Assembly: GCA_900757195.1 (NCBI GenBank)
Contig: CAAEMZ010000004.1
Coordinates: 1-31,839, forward strand
DNA length: 31,839 nt
Direction of reading: 5' to 3'
From: Lachnospiraceae bacterium
Lineage (GTDB): Bacteria > Bacillota > Clostridia > Lachnospirales > Lachnospiraceae
How positions within the stretch are numbered: the stretch's first letter is position 1; each line of letters begins with the position of its first letter. Under the pieces are notes generated by a model. The model worked only from the letters and a program-made list of their open reading frames with translations, searched no databases and was not told the DNA's origin. This document shows positions 31,821 through 31,839 of this stretch, in pieces. The position numbers and the translations under genes were made by a program.

Positions 31821-31839
31821 ATTTTTCCCCTCCCCAAAA

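Overview
The window looks like a chromosomal segment of a gut-type Clostridia, most likely Lachnospiraceae. The basis is its gene families: a single-chain clostridial-type PurL of about 1250 residues, an EFR1-type flavodoxin-ferredoxin, an aldo/keto reductase with a C-terminal ferredoxin domain, a NusG_II/Gx-transporter gene pair, a DUF1292 protein, a CmpB-type membrane protein and a VaFE-repeat surface protein. Strong GGAGG ribosome binding sites and TATAAT promoters fit a low-to-mid GC Firmicute. No 16S rRNA is present, so genus is not assigned.

Positions 1-9690 hold a GNAT acetyltransferase (+), an EFR1-like iron-sulfur flavoprotein (-), a small unknown protein (-), an aldo/keto reductase (-) and purL (-). 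A divergent ECF S-component (+) follows. Next comes a scarred patch with a DUF2442 gene laid over the remnant of an XRE regulator, bracketed by two related hairpins in opposite orientation, and then a LysR regulator (+).

Positions 9690-17200 are mostly minus strand: DUF1292, a UvrD-type helicase overlapping the end of gltX, gltX itself, and a tight four-gene membrane operon (lipoprotein, large membrane-anchored protein, NusG_II protein, Gx transporter). A CmpB-like membrane protein lies on the plus strand. A tRNA-Leu with anticodon AAG sits at 17300-17384. Positions 17543-22408 encode a 1621-residue wall-anchored adhesin with a thioester domain, SpaA-like domains, VaFE repeats and an SPKTG sorting signal.

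Positions 23072-31839 are the most interesting part: a phage-derived element. On the minus strand are a tyrosine-recombinase-fold protein resembling the SPbeta lytic repressor MrpR (YopR) and a 99-residue ORF driven by a perfect-consensus promoter with a LexA-box-like site just downstream. Divergently lies a 909-residue protein that looks like a YonO-type single-chain, double-psi beta-barrel RNA polymerase (D542-x-D-G-D). Its promoter region carries a second LexA-box-like site and repeated operator-like sequences. A winged-helix/zinc-ribbon protein follows without a gap, then a terminator. A block of virion-like genes then begins (two tail-assembly-like proteins, a tail-tube-like protein, an SPP1-type holin, a probable chaperone) with no visible host -10/-35. 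A zinc-ribbon gene lies on the opposite strand at the right edge. The working model is DNA damage, relief of LexA and MrpR-like repression, synthesis of the element's own RNA polymerase, then late structural genes. No capsid, portal or terminase gene is visible before the window ends, so prophage and tail-like particle are both possible.
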